DNA of 64,000 nucleotides from Atopobiaceae bacterium (GTDB lineage: Bacteria; Actinomycetota; Coriobacteriia; Coriobacteriales; Atopobiaceae), in the NCBI GenBank assembly GCA_022482785.1, contig JAKVON010000011.1, positions 20,288 through 84,287 of the forward strand, written 5' to 3'. A program made the translations under genes and the position numbers. The notes below the pieces were generated by a model, which was not told the origin of the DNA, searched no databases, and was given only the letters and a program-made list of their open reading frames with translations. Shown here piece after piece: positions 32,810-41,131 of the stretch (within the stretch, counting starts at the first letter, position 1; the number at the start of each line of letters is the position of its first letter).

Positions 32810-33477
32810 CTCGCCCACCTCCTCTCGAGCCGCCTCGAGAGGATCGAGAGCGGCCAGCACACGATGAAGTACAGGAAGAATATCGAGCCGTATATCCACA
32901 GCGCCCCCGTGGGCACGGCGAAGCGGTTGTAGTCGATGATCTGCTGGCCCACGCGGATGAGCTCCACCACGCCGATGAGCATGCAGAGGCTCGTCGTCTT
33001 GACCATGCGCGTGGCGAGGTTCACCGCGGGGGGCAGCAGCCGCGTGACGGCCTGCGGGAGTATGACGCGCGCGAACGCCTGGCGCCTGCCCATCCCCAGG
33101 ACGTAGGCCGAGTCGTACTGCGTCCTGGGGATCGACTCGAGGGCGCCGCGCACGAGGTCGCCCAGCTCGGCGGCCCCCCAGAGCGAAAACACCACGACCG
33201 AGGCGGCCTCTCCCGAGAGGTCCCAGCCCCAGGCGCCCGCCGTCCCGAAGAAGACGAGGTAGAGGAGGACCAGCTGGGGCATGATGCGGATGAACTCGAG
33301 ATAGGCGCGGAGGACGGCCCTGATCAGCGGGTTCCTGAGGGTCATGAGCATCCCGCAGGCGATTCCCAGGGGAAGCGAGAGGGCCACCGAGACGAGGCCG
33401 ATGCGCACCGTCACGCCGAGCCCCGCCAGCAGGCGCAAGACGTTGCTCGGGTCGAGGACGATCTCAGCGCCTGGCAT
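32806..33477 (-). CDS. Amino-acid ABC transporter permease (second)
   Basis: A 223-residue HisMQ-family permease with about five membrane helices. The inner-membrane EAA-type loop is SAYVLGMGRRQAFARVILPQAVTRLLPPAVN. It overlaps the first permease gene by 14 bases and the ATPase by ATGA. It forms a heterodimer with the neighbouring permease. Confidence 0.92.
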   Translation of the reverse strand: MPGAEIVLDPSNVLRLLAGLGVTVRIGLVSVALSLPLGIACGMLMTLRNPLIRAVLRAYLEFIRIMPQLVLLYLVFFGTAGAWGWDLSGEAASVVVFSLWGAAELGDLVRGALESIPRTQYDSAYVLGMGRRQAFARVILPQAVTRLLPPAVNLATRMVKTTSLCMLIGVVELIRVGQQIIDYNRFAVPTGALWIYGSIFFLYFIVCWPLSILSRRLERRWAR

Positions 33478-34117
33478 GGTCGAGCCTCCTCTCGAGGAGC
33501 GTCCCGAGAAGCGAGATCGGCAGCAGGATCGTCGCGTAGGCGACCACGAGAAGGGCCAGCGCCTCCGTCGTGTCGTAATAGAGGCCGATCAGGTCCTTGG
33601 CGAGGTACATGAGGTCGGCGAGCGCGATGCCGGAGACCACCGAGCTCTCCTTCACGAGGAAGATGACGTTGGCCACGATGCCCGGGACCGCGACCGCAAG
33701 GGCCTGGGGGAGGATCACGTGGCGAAGAGACTGGACCCTCGTCATGCCGAGCACCGACGCGGCGTCGGCCTGCGACGAGGCGACCGAGTCGAGCCCCGAG
33801 CGGAAGGACTCGGCCATGTACGACCCCCCGAGAAAGCCCAGCCCCACGATCGCGCAGGCCTCGGGCGACCAGACGATCCCCAGCTTGGGCAGGCCGAAGT
33901 AGAGGAAGAAGAGCTGGACGAGGAGCGGCGTGTTCCTCGAGAGCTCCACGTAGGCTGCCGCCACCTGCCGGAGCACCGGGATCCGGGCGTGGCGGACCAT
34001 GCTGCAGAGGATGCCCACGAGGACGGACACGGCGATTCCCGAGAGCGATATGAGCAGTGTCACCTGGGCGGCGAGCACATAGTACGGCGCATAGCGCGCG
34101 ATGAAGCCCCAATCCAT
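33464..34117 (-). CDS. Amino-acid ABC transporter permease (first)
   Basis: A 217-residue HisMQ-family permease. The N-terminal helix is YVLAAQVTLLISLSGIAVSVLVGIL; the conserved ELSRNTPLLVQLFFLYFGLP and EAA loop AASVLGMTRVQSLRHVILPQAL are present. First gene of the operon, behind a strong promoter with a leader of about 220 bases. Confidence 0.92.
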   Translation of the reverse strand: MDWGFIARYAPYYVLAAQVTLLISLSGIAVSVLVGILCSMVRHARIPVLRQVAAAYVELSRNTPLLVQLFFLYFGLPKLGIVWSPEACAIVGLGFLGGSYMAESFRSGLDSVASSQADAASVLGMTRVQSLRHVILPQALAVAVPGIVANVIFLVKESSVVSGIALADLMYLAKDLIGLYYDTTEALALLVVAYATILLPISLLGTLLERRLDHARR

Positions 34118-34415
34118 AGGGTCCCCCGATAGATGGCTGCCGACCGTCCGTCCGGCAGCGGGCCGGGCGGCGGAAGGCGATGCGGATGAGTGGGAAGAGA
34201 GCGACGGCCACGAGGGCCGGGAGGGTCTAGCGGGCGAGGCCCGGCATTCGCGTGGGACGCGAGTCGAGGGGGCCCGTCAGAGAGAGGCTCCGACAGGAGG
34301 CGCCGTGGCGCACGAACGCGTATGTCTGCGTATGCGAATGCATGATGTTTTAATCATACCTATTGACTATGATATGTCAACGAGAACGCGCCGGTTTTTC
34401 CGGGACGCCTGACGG
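34118..34415. promoter_or_regulatory. Long GC-rich leader of the ABC operon
   Basis: 298 bases without a convincing gene. The upstream third is AT-rich and carries the promoter; the transcribed leader is GC-rich. I checked it by eye for T-box, SAM, lysine and glycine riboswitch cores and found none. A tiny MPGLAR frame lacks a ribosome site. Confidence 0.5.
34353..34380 (-). promoter_or_regulatory. Strong sigma-70-like promoter of the amino-acid ABC operon
   Basis: TTGACA (34375-34380 on the minus strand), 16-base spacer, TATGAT (34353-34358). This is the closest match to consensus in the window. Confidence 0.75.
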
Positions 34416-35159
34416 CTAGGGGAACTCGAGGAAGAAGGCCGTGCCGGGAAGGGTCTCGAGGCCGAGCGACGCCTGGAGGCCCTCGCTTGCCGCGTTTCCG
34501 ACCAGCACCTGCACCCAGGGGACGTCCCCGCGCTCGAGGGTCCGACGTATCAGGGCGCCCTCGAGGGCCCGGCCCCATCCCTGCCGCCTGTGGCCCTCGA
34601 AGACCTCGAGCATCCCCATCGCGCCCTCGACGTGCTCCCCGATGTAGCCCACCATCTCCCCCGAGTCGTCGAAGCCCCCGAGGAAGGTTCCCGCGCGCAT
34701 CATCCGGACGACGTCGCCGACCGAGAAGTACTCGCCATGCGCGTAGTGGTCGAGGACCGTCTGGGCATGCTCCTCGCCGATCGTGCGGACGGCCTTTCCG
34801 AGGGCCACGGGAGGCGGATCCCCCCTCCCGAAGACCGCGACGCGGAAGGGAAGGACCTCGCACGCGAACCGACGCCGCACGGCAGGGAGCAGCCCAGGGC
34901 AGAGCAGCGTGCAGAAGGTGGGGCGCAGCAGGCTCGCGACCATCCGCTCCCCCGCCGCGAGGGCCGTCCCGGAGGAGGGGTCCGCCCATATCATCTGGTC
35001 TCCGTCGGGAAGGGAGAGCGCGACGCAGCCGCCCTCGAGGAAGGAGACCTCGCCGAGCCCCCGACGGAGGCATTCGCGAAGGGGAAACGTCATGGCCGGG
35101 CCGCCCTCCAGGGCCTCGAGGGCCCGGGCCCGCGGCGACGGGGCGCGAGGGATGGGCAT
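34416..35159 (-). CDS. GNAT family N-acetyltransferase
   Basis: A 247-residue protein with a helical N-terminal half and a C-terminal GNAT fold. The acetyl-CoA loop region is MLEVFEGHRRQGWGRALEGALIRRTLE, then VPWVQVLVGNAASEGLQASLGLE. The substrate is unknown. The ATG at 35159 overlaps the stop of the SGNH gene (TGATG), indicating coupling. An internal ATG at 35093 with a better ribosome site would remove 22 residues that look like part of the first helix. Confidence 0.82.
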   Translation of the reverse strand: MPIPRAPSPRARALEALEGGPAMTFPLRECLRRGLGEVSFLEGGCVALSLPDGDQMIWADPSSGTALAAGERMVASLLRPTFCTLLCPGLLPAVRRRFACEVLPFRVAVFGRGDPPPVALGKAVRTIGEEHAQTVLDHYAHGEYFSVGDVVRMMRAGTFLGGFDDSGEMVGYIGEHVEGAMGMLEVFEGHRRQGWGRALEGALIRRTLERGDVPWVQVLVGNAASEGLQASLGLETLPGTAFFLEFP

Positions 35160-36418
35160 CAGTCGGAGAGCTCGGACGCCATGCGCGCGGCTATCTGGGC
35201 ATGGCCCTCCCTGTTGGGGTGGTCGCAGCCGTCGGCGAGGAGCTCGGGGGAGTGCTCCATGACCTCGTGGCCGTCGACGAACGACCAGCCGTCGTGGCGC
35301 ATGGTCTCGTCGGCGAGGATCTTGGGGACGGACGGGAAGCAGCTCTTGGGGTTGGTAGGCCAGGCCTCCTCGTCGTGCCAGGTGGGGCTCAGGACGCGCA
35401 CCTCGGCATCGGGCCAGATGGTCTCGAGGTAGTTGAGGTACGCATGGATCTCGTGACGCACCATGGTGGAGTTGCACGACTCGTAGCGGTAGTTCTCCCC
35501 GAGGGCGACGACGACGTGCCGGGGCTTGGGGAGGCGGCCCAGCCCGACGAGGGAGTCGGTCTGGAACACCTGGCCGCCGACGCTCTGGTTCACGAGCTCG
35601 CAGCGGAGCCTCCTGGCGACGACGGAGGGCCAGGAGAGGGCGGGGTCGCCCGCGACGAAGCCCTGCGCCACGGAGTCGCCCAGAAGGAGGAGCACGGGCC
35701 TCTCCGCCACGGGATGGATGAAGGTCCCGTCGCAGAGCAGGTCGTGGACCACGCAGCCCCTGAGGGCCGGCAGGTGGATGCAGACGCGGCGCGTCGACCC
35801 GAGCCCGGGCAGAGGCGGCATCTGCTCGGGGGCCAGGTCGAAGACGACGAGCTCGGCCCCGGGCAGGACGTCGTCCTCCTCCGACGCGGGCCCGGAGAGG
35901 ACCGGCCCGAGATGGGCCTCGCGGGCGGGGGTGCGCTTGCGGGCGGCATGGGCCGCGCCCTTGCCCACCTTGGACCGCGCGACGATGCCGGTGTCGATGA
36001 CGTCGCAGCTGAAGCCGTCGTGCGGGAGGCGGTCGGCGGGATCGGGCCCGTCGATGGCCGAAAGGACGTTCCTCGTCGTGGCGGACTCGCGGTCGACCTG
36101 GCACTCGAGGGCGATGCGCTGCGCGTCGGTCTCGAACTCGATGGTGATTCCCGCGCAGCAGCGCGACATGTTCCAGTACTTCCCGGGATGCCAGGCCTGA
36201 GCGCTCCTCAGGGCATGGACCTGCTCGGAGTAGAAGCGCCAGGGGCGCGACCAGCCGCCCGGCTCGGCGCCCACGCGGACGGCGCCATGGAGCAGCTCCT
36301 TGGCGCGGACGCGGCTGACCCAGAACGAGGATGCCTCGTCGGCGAGGTCGGCCACGACGTCGAGCTCCCCGTCGAGGTCGAACCCGGGATCTGGGATGAG
36401 GTGGGGCGCGTCTGCCAT
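35159..36418 (-). CDS. SGNH/GDSL hydrolase family protein
   Basis: A 419-residue cytoplasmic-looking enzyme (no signal peptide) with an N-terminal beta-rich domain and a C-terminal SGNH fold. Block I is LLLLGDSVAQG (Ser), block II has a glycine in VNQSVGGQVF, block III is LGENYRYES (Asn) and block V is DGCDHPNREGH (Asp/His). Esterase or acyl-carbohydrate hydrolysis is likely. GGGGAG precedes ATG 36418. Transcribed with the acetyltransferase. Confidence 0.85.
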   Translation of the reverse strand: MADAPHLIPDPGFDLDGELDVVADLADEASSFWVSRVRAKELLHGAVRVGAEPGGWSRPWRFYSEQVHALRSAQAWHPGKYWNMSRCCAGITIEFETDAQRIALECQVDRESATTRNVLSAIDGPDPADRLPHDGFSCDVIDTGIVARSKVGKGAAHAARKRTPAREAHLGPVLSGPASEEDDVLPGAELVVFDLAPEQMPPLPGLGSTRRVCIHLPALRGCVVHDLLCDGTFIHPVAERPVLLLLGDSVAQGFVAGDPALSWPSVVARRLRCELVNQSVGGQVFQTDSLVGLGRLPKPRHVVVALGENYRYESCNSTMVRHEIHAYLNYLETIWPDAEVRVLSPTWHDEEAWPTNPKSCFPSVPKILADETMRHDGWSFVDGHEVMEHSPELLADGCDHPNREGHAQIAARMASELSD

Positions 36419-36482
36419 GTTGTCTCCCCTGTTCCGGTTGAGCCGCTGCGCGTCACGTGCCACGGGAGCTGTGGACGGTGCC

Positions 36483-36488
36483 ATTCTA
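36483..36488 (-). promoter_or_regulatory. -10 element of the SGNH/GNAT operon
   Basis: TAGAAT in the context GGGGTAGAATGG, 65 bases before the SGNH start and just downstream of the CACCTGGCA dyad. Confidence 0.45.
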
Positions 36489-36491
36489 CCC

Positions 36492-36514
36492 CACCTGGCA
36501 TATGGTGCCAGGTG
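36492..36514. promoter_or_regulatory. 9-base perfect dyad between divergent SGNH and MATE genes
   Basis: CACCTGGCA, five-base centre, TGCCAGGTG. It sits at the -10/-35 region of the SGNH promoter and upstream of the MATE gene, a typical operator position. No regulator gene is adjacent. Confidence 0.5.
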
Positions 36515-36601
36515 CGGCCCTCGCCGGTTCGGAGACCCCGTGACGTTGCGCCCCGGCACTTGCCCGCAGGCGGCCGAGGTGCTTCCATGGAGGACGGAAC
36601 C

Positions 36602-38116
36602 ATGCCGGCCCGCTGCAGAAGAAGGCCCGAACCCGTGGCAAAGACACCGTCAGCACGTCGCGAGCCCCCGCGCGCGCAGAGCGTGGAGGAGAAGTTCGTC
36701 GAGATGACCACCCGGCCGGTGAGGAGCCTCATCGTCGCCCTGGCCGTCCCTGCCGTCATATCCAACCTGGTGACCACCATCTACAACCTCGCCGACACCT
36801 TCTTCATCGGCCAGATATCCACCTCCGCCTCGGGCGCCATCGGCATCGCCTACGCGATGATGACCCTCATCCAGGCCATAGGCTTCTTCTTCGGCCAGGG
36901 GACGGGAAACGCCATCTCGCGGGAGCTCGGGCGCAAGCACATCGAGGAGGCACGGGTCATCGCCTCGACCGGGCTTGCCGCCACCCTCGTCGCCGGGACC
37001 TTCGTCGCCGTCGCGGGAAACCTCCTCATCGTGCCCCTGTGCAAGCTCGCCGGCGCGACCGACACGATCCTGCCCTATGCCGTCACCTATATGGGGCTCA
37101 TCCTCACGGGAGCCCCCTGGATGGCGGCCTCCCTCGTCCTCTCGAACCAGCTGCGCTTCGAGGGGAGCTCCACGATAGCCATGGTGGGCCTCGTCACGGG
37201 GTCCGTCGTGAACTTCGGACTGGCCCCGCTGCTGATCTTCGCCTGCGGCATGGGCATCGCCGGCGCAGGCCTCGCGACGATCGTCTGCCAGGGAATCTCG
37301 TTCGTCGTCCTCGTCGTCGCCAACCAGCGCCTGGGCACCGTGCGGCTCTCCCTGGCGCGCGTGAGGCCCTCGGGGCGGTTCTTCGCCACGGTGGTGAACG
37401 GCGGCATCCCGAGCTTCTTCCGTCAGGTCGTCTTCGCGTTCGCGACCATCTGCCTCAACACCGCGGCCGCCCCCTACGGCGACGCCGCCATCGCCGCCGT
37501 CGCCATCGTGATGCGCGTGGTGAGCATCGGCAACTGCATCCAGATCGGCCTCGGCCAGGGCTTCCAGCCCGTCTGCGGCTTCAACTACGGGGCTGCCATC
37601 TACCGGCGCGTGCGGGCGGGCTACCTCTTCTCGGTGAAGGCGGCCATGGCCGTCCTGGCCGGCCTCTGCGTGCTCGCCTTCGCCTTCGCCCCGCAGATCG
37701 TGGGCTTCTTCAGGAACGACCCCGAGGTCATCGCCATCGGGACGGCGACCCTGCGCTTCCAGTGCTTCTCGCTGCCCTTCACGGGCGTCGCCATGCTGAC
37801 GAACTTCATGCTCCAGACCACCGGGAAGGTCTGGCGCGCGACCTTCCTCGGGGTGGCGCGCCTCGGGATATTCCTCGCGCCCACCGTCATCGTCCTGTCG
37901 TCGGCGCTCGGCGTGCAGGGCATCGAGATGGCACAGACCGTCTCCGACGGCATCACGCTCCTCGTCGCGGTTCCCATGGCCGCGAGCCTCCTGGGCGAGC
38001 TCGGCCGGCTCCAGCGCCAGACCGACGCCACCAGGCGCGCGGACGTGCAGCGTGCCGTGGCGGCCTACGTCGCGGCCGAGGAGGCCGGGGAGCACGTCGT
38101 CGTCATCGACGCCTAG
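36602..38116 (+). CDS. MATE family efflux transporter
   Basis: A 504-residue membrane protein with twelve expected helices in two MatE repeats: PVRSLIVALAVPAVISNLVTTIYNLADTFFIGQ and the second repeat from FFATVVNGGIPSFFRQVVFAFATICLN. Both are followed by the family GQGTGNAISRELG / GQGFQPVCGFNYGA loops. It exports cationic drugs or metabolites against Na+/H+. A cytoplasmic N tail of about 40 residues is basic. ATG 36602 is chosen for its GGAGG site. The stop overlaps that of the convergent glycosylase gene. Confidence 0.93.
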   Translation: MPARCRRRPEPVAKTPSARREPPRAQSVEEKFVEMTTRPVRSLIVALAVPAVISNLVTTIYNLADTFFIGQISTSASGAIGIAYAMMTLIQAIGFFFGQGTGNAISRELGRKHIEEARVIASTGLAATLVAGTFVAVAGNLLIVPLCKLAGATDTILPYAVTYMGLILTGAPWMAASLVLSNQLRFEGSSTIAMVGLVTGSVVNFGLAPLLIFACGMGIAGAGLATIVCQGISFVVLVVANQRLGTVRLSLARVRPSGRFFATVVNGGIPSFFRQVVFAFATICLNTAAAPYGDAAIAAVAIVMRVVSIGNCIQIGLGQGFQPVCGFNYGAAIYRRVRAGYLFSVKAAMAVLAGLCVLAFAFAPQIVGFFRNDPEVIAIGTATLRFQCFSLPFTGVAMLTNFMLQTTGKVWRATFLGVARLGIFLAPTVIVLSSALGVQGIEMAQTVSDGITLLVAVPMAASLLGELGRLQRQTDATRRADVQRAVAAYVAAEEAGEHVVVIDA

Positions 38117-38664
38117 GCCTCGCGCGCCCGCCCCGCCGCCTCGCGCAGCGGCACATAGGCCGCGACCAGGTCCGGCAAGCGCATGCGCGCGTTCGCGGGG
38201 CTCGTGGAGGGAAGGGGCGTGCAGGGCATCCCGCACCGGCGCTCGAGGAGCCTGCGATACAGGCGCGTCGCGGTCGAGCCCGTCGTGAAGACCCTCTCGA
38301 TGGGGGCCGGGCCGAGCACGCGGCCGAGGTCGTTGGGAACCGCCTCGGCGATGGACGAGTCGGAGGCGCCGCGTATCGCGCAGCTCGCGAGGACGTCCCA
38401 GAGGGCGATGCCACGTTCGAGCGCGAAGGCGCGACGCGCGACGTAGTCGGGGCCTTGCGGCTCGGAGGCATCGAGGTCGAGGCCCCACAACGCGTACAGC
38501 ACCCGCCAGAAGCGGTTCTGGGGGTTGCCGTAGTAGAAGCTCGCCTCGCGCGACTTCGGGCTCGGCATCGTGCCCAGGACGAGGACGCGGCTCGCCTCGT
38601 CGAAGATCGGCTCGAGGGGGTGGACGACGACCTCGGAGCCGTCGCCTCCCTGGGCACCGCCCAC
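38113..38664 (-). CDS. DNA-deoxyinosine glycosylase (UDG superfamily family 6)
   Basis: A 183-residue base-excision repair enzyme removing hypoxanthine from DNA. The family motif is HPLEPIFDEASRVLVLGTMPSPKSRE, followed by FYYGNPQNRFW, the LWDVLASCAIRGASDSSI loop and a C-terminal LPSTSPANAR. Complete length. GTG 38664 lies directly beside the phosphatase stop; a start a few codons further in is also possible. Confidence 0.9.
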   Translation of the reverse strand: MGGAQGGDGSEVVVHPLEPIFDEASRVLVLGTMPSPKSREASFYYGNPQNRFWRVLYALWGLDLDASEPQGPDYVARRAFALERGIALWDVLASCAIRGASDSSIAEAVPNDLGRVLGPAPIERVFTTGSTATRLYRRLLERRCGMPCTPLPSTSPANARMRLPDLVAAYVPLREAAGRAREA

Positions 38665-39513
38665 CTACTCGCCGTCCCTGACGGGGGCGTAGAACTCCTC
38701 CTGGTCGTCGAGGCGCAGGACGAGGACGCGCCCGTAGCGCTCGACGGAGCCCGCCCCGCAGTCGATGCCCCACTTGTCCGGCACCCCTCCGGTGGCCTTC
38801 GAGGCGCCCGCACGCACCATCTGGACGTACATGTCGTCGTCGCCCTCCCCCTTGTGCACGGGGGACCGGTCGAGCTGGTTCGTGATCGTCTCGAGGATGC
38901 ACGTCGGGGTATGCCCGCAGATGACGACGGGGCCCCTCCCGTCGCCGCCGACGAGGCCGGTGGGCTTCGACCAGAACTCGTCGCGGATCCAGAGGAGGTC
39001 GTCGGGGGACTGGTGGTCCAGCATCTTCTCGAGCGAGTACGGGTCCCAGGCCGGGGACACCTCGTCGTCGGACTCCCAGATGGCCGACAGCATGTCGTCG
39101 TCGACCGGGCGGATCCCCGCGTGGACGAGCAGGTAGGTCTGGCCCCCGACCTCGATGACCTCGTGGAGGGGCAGCCCCCTCACCCACTCGGAGAGCTCGC
39201 CGAACTCGTCGCCGGAGAGCTTGGTCAGGGCATGGGAGGTGGGATGGCCCCCGTTGATGGACCAGATGGTCCAGGCATACGGGTCGTTCGGGTTGTCGAT
39301 GGCATCGAGCATGAACTGCTCGTGGTTGCCCCTGAGCACGGTGCAGTTGGGAAGGGAGCGCAGGAGCTGCATCACGCCGACGCCGTCAGGACCGCGGTCG
39401 GCCATGTCGCCGAGCATGTAGATGCGGTCGTCCTGTGTCGGGGATGCCATGGCGAGCGCATCGTCGAGCGCGTGGAGACGCCCGTGGACGTCCGAAAGCA
39501 CGTAGGTCGCCAT
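38665..39513 (-). CDS. Metallophosphoesterase, PPP-type serine/threonine phosphatase
   Basis: A 282-residue calcineurin-like phosphatase with the PPP motifs LSDVHGR (GDxHG), GDMADRGPDG (GDxxDRG) and LRGNHEQFM (GNHE), then ICGHTP and a late GIDCGAGSVERYGRVLVL. It resembles bacterial PrpE/ApaH-like enzymes acting on phosphoproteins or Ap4A; the substrate is unknown. The following glycosylase gene starts immediately after its stop. Confidence 0.9.
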   Translation of the reverse strand: MATYVLSDVHGRLHALDDALAMASPTQDDRIYMLGDMADRGPDGVGVMQLLRSLPNCTVLRGNHEQFMLDAIDNPNDPYAWTIWSINGGHPTSHALTKLSGDEFGELSEWVRGLPLHEVIEVGGQTYLLVHAGIRPVDDDMLSAIWESDDEVSPAWDPYSLEKMLDHQSPDDLLWIRDEFWSKPTGLVGGDGRGPVVICGHTPTCILETITNQLDRSPVHKGEGDDDMYVQMVRAGASKATGGVPDKWGIDCGAGSVERYGRVLVLRLDDQEEFYAPVRDGE

Positions 39514-39579
39514 CAGAAGAGCCTCCCGCTCGTCTCAGTCGCCGTCCAATCCCCGGGACGGCACCGTTCGCCTCAGGCC

Positions 39580-40101
39580 CTAGGATACCCTTGTGCGGCC
39601 GCGATGTCGCGAACGATACCCCTTGAGCGCGCGACGGCGCGCACGGGCGGCGGCACCGCCCACCTCGACGACCCTGCCGACGCGCGCCCCTCCCTCCCGG
39701 CTTCGCTCGAGCTCGAGCACCACCTCGCGGATGGTCGGGGCGAAGCGGGCCTTCTTCAGGCGGCATTCCCAGACCACGATCACCGTCCAGCCCTGGGCCA
39801 CCAGCAGGGACTCGTTGCGCTCGTCCCGGGCGCGGTTGCGGTCGAACTTCTCCTCCCAGTACTCGACGTTCGACTTGGGAAGCGGGAGCCCGCAATGGGG
39901 GCAGCGATGCCAGAAGCAGCCGTTGACGAAGATGGCCACCTTGCGGCCGGGAAAGCAGATGTCGGGGCGGCCGGCGACCTTCCACTGCAGGCGGTACCCC
40001 GTCCAGCCGGCAGCCCTCAGGGCCCTGCGGACGGCCAGCTCGGGCTTCGTGTCCCTGCCCTTGTTCGCCTGCATCACGTGACGCGTCGCCAAGCTCGTCA
40101 T
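39580..40101 (-). CDS. vsr: Very short patch repair (Vsr) mismatch endonuclease, orphan
   Basis: Nicks 5' of T in T:G mismatches arising from 5-methylcytosine deamination. The 173-residue protein shows MQANKGRDTKPELAVRRAL, the catalytic GRPDICFPGRKVAIFVNGCFWH, the zinc ligands in CFWHRCPHC, and GWTVIVVWECRL. A cytosine methylase gene normally sits beside vsr; none is within 20 kb either side here. ATG 40101 has GGAGG upstream; the frame is open further but that part is non-homologous. A basic tail of about 40 residues is extra. Confidence 0.92.
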   Translation of the reverse strand: MTSLATRHVMQANKGRDTKPELAVRRALRAAGWTGYRLQWKVAGRPDICFPGRKVAIFVNGCFWHRCPHCGLPLPKSNVEYWEEKFDRNRARDERNESLLVAQGWTVIVVWECRLKKARFAPTIREVVLELERSREGGARVGRVVEVGGAAARARRRALKGYRSRHRGRTRVS

Positions 40102-40215
40102 CGGTCGCCCTCCCTGGTGATAGGCCCCAGCATAGCGTCTCTGGCCGGTACGGGGCCGCTCGTCTTGGGCATCGGCTAGAATGGGTGCGAACACGTCTCT
40201 CGAGAGGATTCATCC

Positions 40216-41106
40216 ATGGCAGAGAACGAACCCACGCCCCAGCGGCCCGAGGACCCTGACAAGACGACGCGACAGCCGCGCCCGGACGACCGGCGCGACC
40301 GAGCGGAGGACCCGCTGGTGGAGAGCCCCAGCGCCACCACGTCCTCCGAGCGCAACAAGTCCGGCAACGCCGCCTGGATCATCGTCGGGGTGGTCCTCCT
40401 CGCCCTCGCGCTCCTCGCGAGCGGAATCGCCGGCTGCACCTCTGCCGTCATCTCCGGCGCCCTCGAGGGCCAGATCTCCAGCCAGGGTGGCGACCTCTCG
40501 GGCTACCTGGACGACGATGGGTCCCCCTACGGCCTGGGCTCCGGCAGCCTGGGCTCCGGCTCTGGCACGGGAACCTCCTCCAAGAGCACCTATACCACCG
40601 AGCAGGCCCTGGCCCTGCTCCAGTCAGGCAGCATCAACGGGGACGGGATCGGCCTCGATGCCACCGCGACCAGCGGTGCCCAGCAGGCTGCCGTGGACTT
40701 CTCGCAGAGGCTCGTCGACGCCGACGGCCGCCATACGGAGGAGATGCAGAGGCACCTCCGCGCCGCGATGAGCGCCGCCTCCTCCGACGCCGACACGCGC
40801 ACCGCCGAGCTCGCCGCGGCGAAGACCGAGGCGGAGGCCGCCAAGGCCGAGGTCGACGGCCTCGCCGCCCCCGCCGCCTCCGAGCTCGCCGGCTCCCAGG
40901 CCGCGGACGTGGCAGAGGACCTCTCCGACGCCAAGGCCTCCCTCGCCCACCGCTGGGAGGACATCGCCAAGGTCATCGACATGGTCACCGACCCCAAGCA
41001 GCTCACGGTGGAGGACCTCTCCGACGAGGACGACCTCATACGCTCCGACACCGACGACGCGAGCTACTACCTCGCGGGCGCCTTCGGCTCTTCGAGCACC
41101 AAGTAA
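40216..41106 (+). CDS. Single-pass membrane protein with extracytoplasmic coiled coil, unknown function
   Basis: A 296-residue protein: a charged, proline-rich cytoplasmic N tail (1-50) and one membrane helix (about 53-75, AWIIVGVVLLALALLASGIAG). A Gly/Ser-rich linker (about 100-118) follows, then an acidic alanine-rich helical domain to the end. I do not recognise a family. A GAGAGGAT site precedes the ATG, with TAGAAT (40177-40182) as a likely -10. Same strand as thyA, 25 bases upstream. Confidence 0.72.
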   Translation: MAENEPTPQRPEDPDKTTRQPRPDDRRDRAEDPLVESPSATTSSERNKSGNAAWIIVGVVLLALALLASGIAGCTSAVISGALEGQISSQGGDLSGYLDDDGSPYGLGSGSLGSGSGTGTSSKSTYTTEQALALLQSGSINGDGIGLDATATSGAQQAAVDFSQRLVDADGRHTEEMQRHLRAAMSAASSDADTRTAELAAAKTEAEAAKAEVDGLAAPAASELAGSQAADVAEDLSDAKASLAHRWEDIAKVIDMVTDPKQLTVEDLSDEDDLIRSDTDDASYYLAGAFGSSSTK

Positions 41107-41131
41107 CCAGGACGGCAGCGAGGGAGGGCGT

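Noticed and set aside
34118..34350. Riboswitch or T-box in the amino-acid ABC transporter leader
   Set aside because: No T-box sequence, SAM, lysine or glycine riboswitch core could be found by eye, and the only leader peptide-like frame (MPGLAR) has no ribosome site. A covariance-model search would be the proper test.
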